In this document: one piece after another, positions 18,581 through 27,800 of the stretch
How positions within the stretch are numbered: position 1 is the first letter of the stretch
How the letters are laid out: the number at the start of each line of letters is the position of its first letter
Assembly: GCA_047974325.1 (NCBI GenBank)
Contig: JBKECE010000236.1
Location: forward strand, 1 to 54,445
Length of the DNA stretch: 54,445 nucleotides
Source of the DNA: QVMP01 sp047974325
GTDB lineage: Bacteria; Bacteroidota; Bacteroidia; Bacteroidales; Dysgonomonadaceae
Reading direction: 5' to 3'
The notes under the pieces: model-generated
What the model saw: only the letters and a program-made list of their open reading frames with translations
Told to the model about the DNA's origin: nothing
The model's database searches: none
Made by a program: the position numbers and the translations under genes

Positions 18581-21169
18581 TTATTTTGTTACTTCATTTT
18601 CAAGAATATACTCACCGTTTTTTTCTGTTTCAAAATCAATGACGTGCGTATCTCTTAATGTAAAAACACCCAATTTGTTTCCGTTCTCCTTTTTATTCAG
18701 ACCGGAAGATTGCGCGGTGAAAAAAAATGGATTCGGATTATTTCCTTTCACATTCTTCATCGTTATATCATTTGATGTCAATCGATTCAAGCTTCTCACC
18801 CTACAATTTCCTCCCAGAGAAGACCGTATCACAGCCTTTGTTATCACACCGTTTTTCCATTCCAAGTCTACCACAAAACCGCCTCTTGCACGCAGTCCCT
18901 TCACCGATCCGGATGACCAATTATCAGGCAAAGCAGGGAGCAAGAATATCTCACCTCCATGGCTTTGCAACAGCATTTCCGTGACACCAGCCGTAGCTCC
19001 AAAGTTACCATCTATCTGGAAAGGTGGATGCGCATCAAACAAGTTTGCGTATGTTCCGCCTCCATTGACCGATACACCTTTCGTATCCACATATTTCAGC
19101 CCATTTTTGAGCATTGAATAGGCATGATTTCCGTCTTCGAGACGTGCCCAAAAATTTATCTTCCAAGCCATTGCCCAACCTGTGCCACCGTCACCTCTAA
19201 GTTCCAATGTTTTTTTCGCAGCAGCAGCCAGTTCCGGTTCTACACGAGGTAATATCTCCTTTCCGGGATGAAGCCCAAACAGATGAGATATATGACGATG
19301 CTTTGCGTCCACTTCATCAAAATCAACAGACCACTCTTGCAATTGTCCTTTTGAACCCAGTTGCAGAGGAAACAAACGTTCTCTCATTTCCAACAGACTT
19401 TGCCTAAAAACAGAATCCGTATTCAACACTGTTGAAGCCTGAATGCAATTGGTAAATAAATCCCAGATCAAAGACATATCCATTGTTGAAGCCTTGCTCA
19501 ATTCTCCGACTTGTTCTTTGTTTGATACATCGATGTATTTAAATTTATTTTCCGGTGAAGATGACGGATTAGTTATCAGATATCCGTTATCTTCATAGAG
19601 CCACTGTTGCATAGCTTGTGCAGCTCCTTTCATAAGGGGATAGGCATAGTTTTTCAGATAGACAGAATCTCCACCAAACACATAATGCTCCCACAGATGT
19701 TGGGCAAACCAAGTGCCGGCCATCGGCCAGCAAGACCATCTGGGTGCACTGCGCGAATCTTTATCAAAATTTCCGGCAGGAGCTGTTTGTGCCCAGATAT
19801 CTGAATTGTGCTGTGCCACCCAACCCTGATTAATGCCATAATTTATTTGAGCAGTTCTTTCTCCATTTACAGACAATTCTTTTATAAATTGCAACAATGG
19901 TTCGTGACATTCTGCCAGATTAGTCGTTTCAGCGAGCCAATAATTCATTTCTGTGTTTATATTGGTTGTGTAGTTCGAGCCCCAAGGTGGCTGAACGAGG
20001 TTATTCCAAATTCCTTGCAGATTGGTTGGTTTTCCGCCTTGACGAGACGATGCAATCATCAAGTATCTTCCAAACTGATAGTAGAGTTCAAGCAGTCCGG
20101 CATCTCTGTCATCTTTCATAAACTGTTTCAGCCTAACATCAGTAGTTTGATGATCTTTGTTCGCAGATTTATCTCCGAGATTTATCTGAACCCGATTGAA
20201 TAGGTTTGTATAATCTTTTGTATGGATTGATAGTAACTGTGTGTAATCCTTTTCAACTGTTTTTTTTAAAAAAGCCGATGCTTCGACCGAAGGATCTTTT
20301 CCTTCCAATCCGGGTGATTTGTCAAATCCGTTGAAGCTGGTTGCTGTTGATAATATTAGGACTACAGAATTGGCTTTTTCTACACTTATCAGGCTATCTT
20401 TTTGTACGGATCTCCCTCCTTCGAGCAGTATCTTCACATGAACTTCAAAGTTCATTCCTTCACCCGACCAATCATCCGCATACACTATCTGCTGCGGTTC
20501 AGTATCTCTGTTTGCTACATAAACAGGAGCTTTTCCTTTCAACACTAAATAATCATTTGCTGTTGCAGATAGTTTATATTTCAGCAGGCTGTTCATCGAC
20601 AAATCGAAAGAAATTGAATTTTTCTTATCAGCATCCAATTTCACAACCATCACCTGATCGGGATAGGAGATAAAAGATGTTCTCTCATATTTTACTCCAT
20701 TTTGTTCGTAACGGACGGTTGCAGTAGCATCCGATATATCCAAGTCCCGGTATAAGTTAGACACTTCTCCTGATTGCTTAATATCAATCATTAAATTTGC
20801 CAGAGGTAAATAACGTGCCGAATTAGGACCTTGAGAATTTGCTTTCCATATCTCTCCGGCTTCTTTATAACGCCCCTCATCTATTGCAGCACGCACTTTG
20901 GGCAAAGCAGGCAATGCTTTGACATTGTTTTGATTTTTCAGAGGATAGCCCGACCACAAAGTTTCTTCATTCAATTGATAAACTTCTTTCAGTGGATTTC
21001 CGAAAATCATTGCTCCAATACGTCCATTTCCTAATGGCAGAGCCTCTTCCCACACCGAAGCAGGTTTATCATACCATAGTTTTAACTCACTATTGTTTTG
21101 TGCATTGCCATTGAAGGATATGCAACAAATAGATGCTGAAAGAAAGATATATTGGAGCAATTGTTTCAT
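18581..21169 (-). CDS. GH95 alpha-L-fucosidase or alpha-L-galactosidase
   Basis: This 862-residue exported inverting exo-enzyme cleaves terminal alpha-L-fucose or alpha-L-galactose. Signal peptide 1-23 (GNA). The N-terminal beta domain opens LWYDKPASVWEEALPLGNGR (31-50, family signature). In the (alpha/alpha)6 barrel, the activating Asn pair is N403/N405 (YTTNINTEMNYW), the acid is E540 (SSSPENKF), and the base is D720 (QIDGNFGATAGVTEM). HRHISHLFGLHPG lies at 624-636. The residue two before the first Asn is Thr (T401); fucosidases such as AfcA are remembered to have His there, and Thr is linked to L-galactose activity. It is encoded between GH29 and GH88. Confidence 0.93.
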   Translation of the reverse strand: MKQLLQYIFLSASICCISFNGNAQNNSELKLWYDKPASVWEEALPLGNGRIGAMIFGNPLKEVYQLNEETLWSGYPLKNQNNVKALPALPKVRAAIDEGRYKEAGEIWKANSQGPNSARYLPLANLMIDIKQSGEVSNLYRDLDISDATATVRYEQNGVKYERTSFISYPDQVMVVKLDADKKNSISFDLSMNSLLKYKLSATANDYLVLKGKAPVYVANRDTEPQQIVYADDWSGEGMNFEVHVKILLEGGRSVQKDSLISVEKANSVVLILSTATSFNGFDKSPGLEGKDPSVEASAFLKKTVEKDYTQLLSIHTKDYTNLFNRVQINLGDKSANKDHQTTDVRLKQFMKDDRDAGLLELYYQFGRYLMIASSRQGGKPTNLQGIWNNLVQPPWGSNYTTNINTEMNYWLAETTNLAECHEPLLQFIKELSVNGERTAQINYGINQGWVAQHNSDIWAQTAPAGNFDKDSRSAPRWSCWPMAGTWFAQHLWEHYVFGGDSVYLKNYAYPLMKGAAQAMQQWLYEDNGYLITNPSSSPENKFKYIDVSNKEQVGELSKASTMDMSLIWDLFTNCIQASTVLNTDSVFRQSLLEMRERLFPLQLGSKGQLQEWSVDFDEVDAKHRHISHLFGLHPGKEILPRVEPELAAAAKKTLELRGDGGTGWAMAWKINFWARLEDGNHAYSMLKNGLKYVDTKGVSVNGGGTYANLFDAHPPFQIDGNFGATAGVTEMLLQSHGGEIFLLPALPDNWSSGSVKGLRARGGFVVDLEWKNGVITKAVIRSSLGGNCRVRSLNRLTSNDITMKNVKGNNPNPFFFTAQSSGLNKKENGNKLGVFTLRDTHVIDFETEKNGEYILENEVTK

Positions 21170-21199
21170 CGGTTATTTATCGTAAACGTTTTTCATTTA

Positions 21200-22645
21200 T
21201 CAGTCTTTTTCATCGACTATTTCAAATGCTTTTTGAGAATTTGAAATCAGTTTCACCTCTGGCAGTTTCTGACTCAACTCTAGTTTAATAACAGAAGCAA
21301 CCTCATTTGGTGCAATTAGAGGAACATCAACTATTATTTGTCCGTTTTTTTTAGCCACTTTCAGAATAGTTCCGTCATGAACCATTGATGCTTTTTTCAC
21401 CTTATAGTCGGCATCCAACACCAGTTTTCCGTCTTTAGGCCAATTGAATACACATAGGTACAGATCTGAGCTTTTCTCTTTATCTTTCCTTGTTATCTGT
21501 CCCCAGTCCGGATGTATTGGGCTGCGTTGTGTTCCATAAATAGCCTCTCCGTATATCTGCATCCATACACCCATATCATTCAAACGATTCACAGCTTCGT
21601 CTGGAATTTTACCTGTAGGATCAGGACCTATGTTCAACAAATAGTTTCCTCCTCTGGCAACTATTGTAATTAAACTTTGAATTAAGTCTTTAGATTGTTT
21701 CCAGTTCTTTTCATAACTTTTATATCCCCACGAACTACCGATATTCATGCAAGTCTCCCAATCGATGCCGGCAACATCTTCCAAACGAGGAATCTTCCCT
21801 TCAGGAGTCTTATAATCTCCGGGAAAATTGGGTCTCTTCAATCTATCGTTGGTTATAACCTGTGGATATTTTGCAAGCTCGTCCGTTATTTTTTGAGCTA
21901 GTTGGTCTGAAATACCCATTGGAGTGTCCCACCACATCACCGCAACATCTCCATAATTAGTCAATAGCTCTTTTATTTGAGGAAGTGACGTTTTGTAAAA
22001 GTATTCTTCAAAAGATGCCGTCGTTTGGAGGCAATCCCACGAACCATTATTCGCTTTCACATAATCGTTGATCGCCGTTGAGTCCGGATTTGGCCAACCT
22101 TCCCACATCTGCTTCGTCGCTGTGGCTCCACCAGCATTACACCAATCCTGAGACTGGGAATAATAAAATCCCAATTTCATATCATTTTTACGGCAAGCAT
22201 CGGCTAATTCTGCAACTATATCCCTTTTAAATGGTGTATAATCAACAATATTAAATTCACTCACATTGCTCTTGAACATGGCAAAACCGTCGTGATGCTT
22301 CGTTGTGAATATAATATATTTCATCCCTGCCTTTTTTGCCTGATTCACAATTGCCTGCGCATCGTAATTTATCGGATCAAAAGTGCTGGCTTTTGCTCTA
22401 TATTCCCGCACAGGTATTTTGCAACGGTTCATGATCCATTCTGCACCACCTCTTTGCTGTCTGAATCCGTTATATGTGCCGCCATATAAGCTATATGGCC
22501 CCCAGTGAATAAACAATCCGAATTTGGCATCACGCCACCATTGCATCTTCCGATCGTATTCAGCTTGAGTCAAGGTCTTCCCCTGAGAGAATGCACACGG
22601 AATTAGCAGAGAAAAAGTAAAAATGAGAAATAATATTTTTTTCAT
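21200..22645 (-). CDS. GH29 alpha-L-fucosidase
   Basis: This exported retaining exo-alpha-L-fucosidase has about 481 residues from the chosen ATG at 22645 (MKKILFLIF, a clean signal peptide); an ATG at 22666 adds seven. Numbered from that longer start, motifs are FGLFIHWGPYS (49-59), YIIFTTKHHDGFAMF (117-131), the nucleophile D247 in VMWWDTP, and GNYLLNIGPDPTG followed by IPD. A short C-terminal beta-sandwich finishes the protein. The acid/base residue varies in this family and is not assigned. It lies 30 bp upstream of GH95 in the same operon; two fucose-type enzymes suggest two linkages or a mix of L-fucose and L-galactose on the glycan. Confidence 0.94.
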   Translation of the reverse strand: MKKILFLIFTFSLLIPCAFSQGKTLTQAEYDRKMQWWRDAKFGLFIHWGPYSLYGGTYNGFRQQRGGAEWIMNRCKIPVREYRAKASTFDPINYDAQAIVNQAKKAGMKYIIFTTKHHDGFAMFKSNVSEFNIVDYTPFKRDIVAELADACRKNDMKLGFYYSQSQDWCNAGGATATKQMWEGWPNPDSTAINDYVKANNGSWDCLQTTASFEEYFYKTSLPQIKELLTNYGDVAVMWWDTPMGISDQLAQKITDELAKYPQVITNDRLKRPNFPGDYKTPEGKIPRLEDVAGIDWETCMNIGSSWGYKSYEKNWKQSKDLIQSLITIVARGGNYLLNIGPDPTGKIPDEAVNRLNDMGVWMQIYGEAIYGTQRSPIHPDWGQITRKDKEKSSDLYLCVFNWPKDGKLVLDADYKVKKASMVHDGTILKVAKKNGQIIVDVPLIAPNEVASVIKLELSQKLPEVKLISNSQKAFEIVDEKD

Positions 22646-22766
22646 GTTATATAATATAGATTTCAATGATGGTTAATGCACTCAAAAAAAACAAAGTTAT
22701 TAGCTATGATGCTACCGTATATATGTGTTTACAGTTTCGGAGCTGTATTTATTTTATCCAAAAATA

Positions 22767-24524
22767 TTATTTCTTATTGAAAAATTTATCCATCTGGATT
22801 TCTGTCATAACACTTTGCAGAGCTTGGTTCCCAAGACGATCTTTCAACTGCTGATAGTATAAACTTTGTGGTAAAACATTCTTATCTATGGATTCTATCC
22901 AACCTGTTCCACCAACATTTTTATCTGTATATTCAAGATCCGAGCCCGTTGCATTGTTTGCATATCTGATTATTTTGTTTCTTATATCCTCACTCCATTT
23001 ATCATTTGTACCGACACATCCGATTGCAAAATTCTGAGCGGTGGGTGGTTGCATCACAAAAATGAACGGTGCTTTACAGTTCCAAAAAACCATTTGAGCT
23101 CCTGACCATCCGTGTCCCGATCCCATATTGCCTCGGTTCGATGCACTTAAACAAGCTTCGGGACCATCTATTTCGATGTTATCGAACAAACATCCTGTTG
23201 ACCATCTTTGATGTGGTTCACTGGACGCATACGACTCCTCTCCTCTACTGTCAACAAATGCATTTGGCCCTGCCACAGAAGATTGAAGGATGAAAGCGTG
23301 CCTGTGTTCTTTTGCATAACAACGCTGAAACAAATTCATTTGTCCGCTTATGGAATAAGCATACCTGCGCCCTCCTGTAATCTGGGAAATAGGATTAATT
23401 GCCGAAAGATCCTGACATGTTATATATTTAGCATACAAAGCAGTCGATACACAATAGTCAAAATGTTCCACGTTCACATTTCTTATCCAAGCATTCTCCA
23501 CAGCCAGAAAATTTGCAAAAATATTAGCATGCTTTTCGTCCGAAAAGTAAACATCCTCGTTGCCAAATTTATTTTTCTCCGTAACAGTTTCATCGAAAAC
23601 CGACATTCCATAAATATTTTCAATGCCACACTGCTTGATGCGTTGTTCGAATGTATATTTATAAACTTTCGCTCCGCCATATTCTTTCTGAAGCGCATTC
23701 GTGATCGGAACGTCCAATGTAATTTCATTACCTTTCACACCGATGATTCTTCGCTCATAGCGCACATCCTTAGATCCGGGTTCCCATTGCTGAGTTCCGT
23801 TCATATCTGTTTTGCCTTTGGTCTCCCTGAATCGTTGCAACACGTCCTGAGGTGTTTCTCCTTTCCGTGGACGTGGCAAGATAGAATCCATGCCTATGCC
23901 ATGAATCCATTCGGCTGTGCTAGGACGTTGAACAATAACATATTCACCCGTTTTGAAAAATTCTTCCGCTTTGTCTACATGAATAATCCGAGTTCCCGAA
24001 GGCACATAATTGTCTGAAATATTTTTTTCTGTCGATGCAATTCTGACCGGTCTTATATTTTTCCCGATCTCGATCACACTGTATTTTTTAGGTGATGTAG
24101 CCAGCAAAACAGTTCCATTAACTGTATTTCCTTCGCCTCGCAAAATAATTCCGCTAGCTTCCAGTTTGAGAGGTACTCCAATTTTATAAGTTCCTTTTTT
24201 TACAAGAATTGCTCCTCTGAATCCGTAATGATTCGTCCGCAACTGTGACACAGAGTCTATCACGTGCTGAATCATAGGTGCATCATTCTCCAAACCTGAT
24301 GGAGAGCCTATCACAGCTACAACCTCTACATCCGGAATTGCGATACCTCCTCCCATATAGCCACAATAAGAAAAATCGGGTATAATGTCCCCTTGCTCGG
24401 TATAGGGATGATATACCAACCTACCGTCTTTGTCAAAACCTATCAGTTTGCTTTGTGCCTGTGCGTATGAATTTGCAGAAAGGAATAAGAAGATGGATGA
24501 TAAAATTATTTTTATATTTTTCAT
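22767..24524 (-). CDS. Secreted right-handed beta-helix protein, candidate polysaccharide lyase
   Basis: This 585-residue protein has a signal peptide (about 1-21, ending SYA), an entry segment with IPDFSYCGYMGGGIAIPDV, and a pectate-lyase-3-like beta-helix (FRGAILVKKGTYKIG, LKLEASGIILRGEG). It is a paralogue of the gene at 12735. The blocks conserved between the two carry His, Arg and Trp: HRHAFI, EPHQRWSTGCLFDN, GSGHGWSGAQMVFWNC and QNFAIGC; these are the best active-site candidates. It has no type IX-like tail, so it should be periplasmic while the paralogue may be surface-exposed. It is the first gene of the enzyme operon (followed by GH29 after 122 bp) and faces the HTCS gene. Function is inferred; no known lyase family motif was recognised. 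Confidence 0.7.
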   Translation of the reverse strand: MKNIKIILSSIFLFLSANSYAQAQSKLIGFDKDGRLVYHPYTEQGDIIPDFSYCGYMGGGIAIPDVEVVAVIGSPSGLENDAPMIQHVIDSVSQLRTNHYGFRGAILVKKGTYKIGVPLKLEASGIILRGEGNTVNGTVLLATSPKKYSVIEIGKNIRPVRIASTEKNISDNYVPSGTRIIHVDKAEEFFKTGEYVIVQRPSTAEWIHGIGMDSILPRPRKGETPQDVLQRFRETKGKTDMNGTQQWEPGSKDVRYERRIIGVKGNEITLDVPITNALQKEYGGAKVYKYTFEQRIKQCGIENIYGMSVFDETVTEKNKFGNEDVYFSDEKHANIFANFLAVENAWIRNVNVEHFDYCVSTALYAKYITCQDLSAINPISQITGGRRYAYSISGQMNLFQRCYAKEHRHAFILQSSVAGPNAFVDSRGEESYASSEPHQRWSTGCLFDNIEIDGPEACLSASNRGNMGSGHGWSGAQMVFWNCKAPFIFVMQPPTAQNFAIGCVGTNDKWSEDIRNKIIRYANNATGSDLEYTDKNVGGTGWIESIDKNVLPQSLYYQQLKDRLGNQALQSVMTEIQMDKFFNKK

Positions 24525-24781
24525 TTTTTAGTCGTTTGAGATATTAGATTTTTCGATACTCCAAAATTCCTCATATTATCCGGGAATGACTTATAAGAAT
24601 CATTCAAATCATTATAGAAATAGCTAAGAGACCATTACAAATGCCGGTTTTTATCACTAATATAAGCGATTTCTGCATAATTTCCACGTTCTGAATCTGA
24701 ACGGTCTATCAATAAATATGTAACACCATATTGAAAGAATTGGTATAACTGGAAATGAAAATAAAAAAGGTTTCCCAATTT

Positions 24782-24800
24782 CAGTATAAAATAGATACTG
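24782..24800. promoter_or_regulatory. Palindrome abutting the HTCS -7 box, possible operator
   Basis: CAGTAT and ATACTG (24782-24787, 24795-24800) form a 6-bp inverted repeat with a 7-base centre, ending immediately before the -7 box. The position suits a regulator that blocks or contacts RNA polymerase. Six base pairs can occur by chance in AT-rich DNA. Confidence 0.3.
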
Positions 24801-24808
24801 TATATTTG
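24801..24808 (+). promoter_or_regulatory. Bacteroidota -7 promoter box for the HTCS operon
   Basis: TATATTTG is an exact TAnnTTTG match 61 bp upstream of the HTCS ATG. No -33 TTG is seen at the usual spacing. Confidence 0.55.
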
Positions 24809-24869
24809 CCTTGTATTATTTCTTATCTGCGAAAGTTCTTTTAAATCAAAATATTCAAATTCCAAGTGA

Positions 24870-27800
24870 ATGAAAAACATTTATATCGCTTTATTACTTT
24901 TGATCTACGCCACCCCATCGCTCTGCAACGACTATTATTTTTCTAATCTATCATTGCAGAATGGATTGTCTCAGATTACTGTCACAAGCATCTATCAGGA
25001 CAAACAGGGATTCATGTGGTTTGGAACAAGAAGCGGACTAAATCTATTCGATGGTTATCGATTCAAATCATTTTTCTTTCATCCGGACGATCCTCTTAGC
25101 ATCAGCGACAACAACATCCAATCCATTGAAGGTGACAACAATGGATTTTTATGGGTTGGAACAACTAACGGGCTGAACAGATACGACCCAAAAACAAGTA
25201 CATTCAAAAGATTTCTGGCTGATAAAGGAATTAAAAATACCATCTCACACAATTCTGTAACCGCTCTCTTTTTTGATAAAGAAGATAACATTTTGTGGAT
25301 CGGCACCAGCAATGGATTAAATAAATATGACTTAAACAAAAATATTTTTGAATACATTGCACTAAGCGGATACGAAGACAGCCCGATTCAGGTAATAAAA
25401 AAATATAACAAGCAATTGTACATCGGAACCCCGACTCAAGGTCTGATCATTTATAATCTCAACACTAAAAAAACCTCCTTCCTGAAGAATACGCCCTTGA
25501 TAAAAGGATCGTTAAGCCACAACAATGTCAGAGATATTCTAATGGATACGAAAGGGAATCTTTGGGTTGCCACACATCACGAAGGTGTGAATTTGATGAA
25601 AAAAGGTGAATCCGTTTTTCAATGTTATAATGAAGAAAACGGCTTGACAAATAATTATGTAAGATGCCTCAAAGAATCGCCCGACGGAAAGATACTTGCA
25701 GGAACATTCAGCGGTATCAATGTTATTGATCCGGAAACGAATAAAATAACACAATACAATTCTTACTTGCCAAACAGAGGCAATCTCAGCCACTACTCCA
25801 TCCTCTGCATCTATTTTGACCGATCCAATACGCTTTGGATAGGCACATATTCCGGTGGCATTGACTACCACAACGCTTTTGGTCTTATATTCCGGTATTT
25901 TGACCCCAGCTTCAATCAAAGCAATATTATAGGTATAATGGGTGCGATGGTAGAAACACCTGAAGATCTCTACTTTGCAACGGAAGGTGGAGGTATTCTG
26001 GAATTCAACAAAAAAACAGAATCGTTCCGCAATTTTGTAATATATAACAATTCGTCAAAATCCTTTGGACAGAACATCATTAAATCCTTGTATCTGGATG
26101 GAAACAGAATTCTCTGCGGAACAAACATTGGAACCATATACAGCTTCGATCTCAAAACACAGAAATTCTCATTGTTTTATGACTTAAAAGAAGAAAAATC
26201 AATCTATCATGTCAGTAGAAACAGCAGTGGAGATTTGATTATCGGAAGTGTGAGTCAGAATGGGCACATCATTGTTCCGAAAGATAATCCGGTGAATGCC
26301 CAGAACAGTTTTCCGGTCAAAGGTCTGAATAAACCCGTTGCTTTTCTCAACATAAGATGTGTGCTCGAGTTGGAAAAAAATGTATATCTGATTGGAACCC
26401 GGCACGATGGGCTTTACCTATACGACAAAAACAATCAGACTTTGGCAAACTACAGAAGCAATCCCAACAAAAACGATCCCAACAAGTTGCCCGACAACTA
26501 CATCAGTTCCATCATAAAAGACAGTCAGGGACATATATGGATTGGTACATTCGGAGGCGGCTTTTGCTTGTTTGACCGAAAAGACGGAACTTTCAAAACC
26601 TTCCAAAGGCAAGATAGTTTTCTAAACAATATTTGTTACATAGTGGAAGACAATAAAGCCAATTTATGGATCAGTGCAACATCCGGAATATCTAGGTTCG
26701 ACATAAAAACAGGCAAATTCCTGAATTATAATTTTTCTAATGGCATAAAGATCAGCGAATTTTCACCGCATTCTGGATTAAAACTCCACGATGGAAGAAT
26801 CGTTTTTAGTGGTAACAATGGTTTCACCATTTTTGATCCATCCAGACTTTCTCCAAATCCATTTGTTCCTCCTATCGTTTTAGAAAATTTGTATGTGAAC
26901 AATAAAGAAATCGTTTGTGGCGCGCCCGACGGAATACTGAACCAAACTTTGCCATTCCAGAAAGAGATCGTATTGAGATACGATCAGTCGAACATTGCAA
27001 TTGAATACAGTGCTCTGAATTATATTTTTGCCGATGGCAACAAATACAAGTATAAACTCGAGGGATTTGATGACGGTTGGAATGAAGTAGGAAACAGAAG
27101 AAGCGCATATTATACCAATATACCTCCCGGAGAGTATGTGTTTCGTGTAATCGGAGCTAACAATGACAATGTCTGGAACAATGAAGGTGCAAGTATCATT
27201 ATCAAAATATTGCCTCCTTTCTGGAAAACATGGTGGGCATATACTATATATGTTCTCGCTGTCATCGGTCTATTGATCTTCATAGTCAGGTATTATACTG
27301 AAAAGAGAAGGCTCGAAAACGATGTCAAACTCAAGCAATTGGAGGCTAAAGCTCAAGAGGAGTTTCATCAGGAACGATCTCGGCTGTTCACAAATTTCTC
27401 ACACGAGCTAAGGACACCATTGACACTGATAATGAGCCCACTGAATGCATTGATCGAAAATAGAAAATCTTTCTCAGAAGACGAAACTAAAACACTACAA
27501 CTGATGCATAGCAATGCAAATAGACTGTTGCGTCTGGTGAATAATCTGATGGATTTTCAAAAAAACGAAAGCAAGACTATGTCGTTGAAAATCTCAGAGG
27601 GCGATTTTGTGCGTTTTACATTGGATATGACTTCTTTTTTCAATGAATTGGCAATAAGCAGAAAAATTAAATTTACATACGTTCATTCTGTCGAAAAAAT
27701 CAATTATTGGTTTGATCAAAGTCTGATGGAAAAAGTATACTTCAATTTTCTATCCAATGCCTTTAAGAATGTCCATAACAATGGTGAAATAAATGTCATA

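Larger units (their letters stand above)
24525..24869. promoter_or_regulatory. Divergent control region between PUL enzymes and HTCS
   Basis: This 345-bp AT-rich stretch has no supported gene and separates the minus-strand enzyme operon from the plus-strand HTCS. An HTCS DNA-binding site for the enzyme operon is expected here. A plus-strand -7 box is at 24801-24808, preceded by a small palindrome at 24782-24800. No exact minus-strand TAnnTTTG box was found for the enzyme operon, which fits an activator-dependent promoter. Confidence 0.5.

Noticed and set aside
23208..24017. Long plus-strand open frame (269 residues) inside the 585-residue beta-helix gene
   Set aside because: It is antisense to a clear gene, has Cys/His/Phe-rich composition typical of shadow frames and no homology to a known domain.
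4401..24524. The PUL as a recent mobile insertion
   Set aside because: No integrase, direct repeats, tRNA edge or visible base-composition shift marks its ends.
24635..24880. 81-residue minus-strand reading frame between the PUL and the HTCS gene
   Set aside because: It overlaps the HTCS start and its promoter, is rich in Phe/Tyr/Leu as expected from AT-rich noncoding DNA, and has no signal or family feature.
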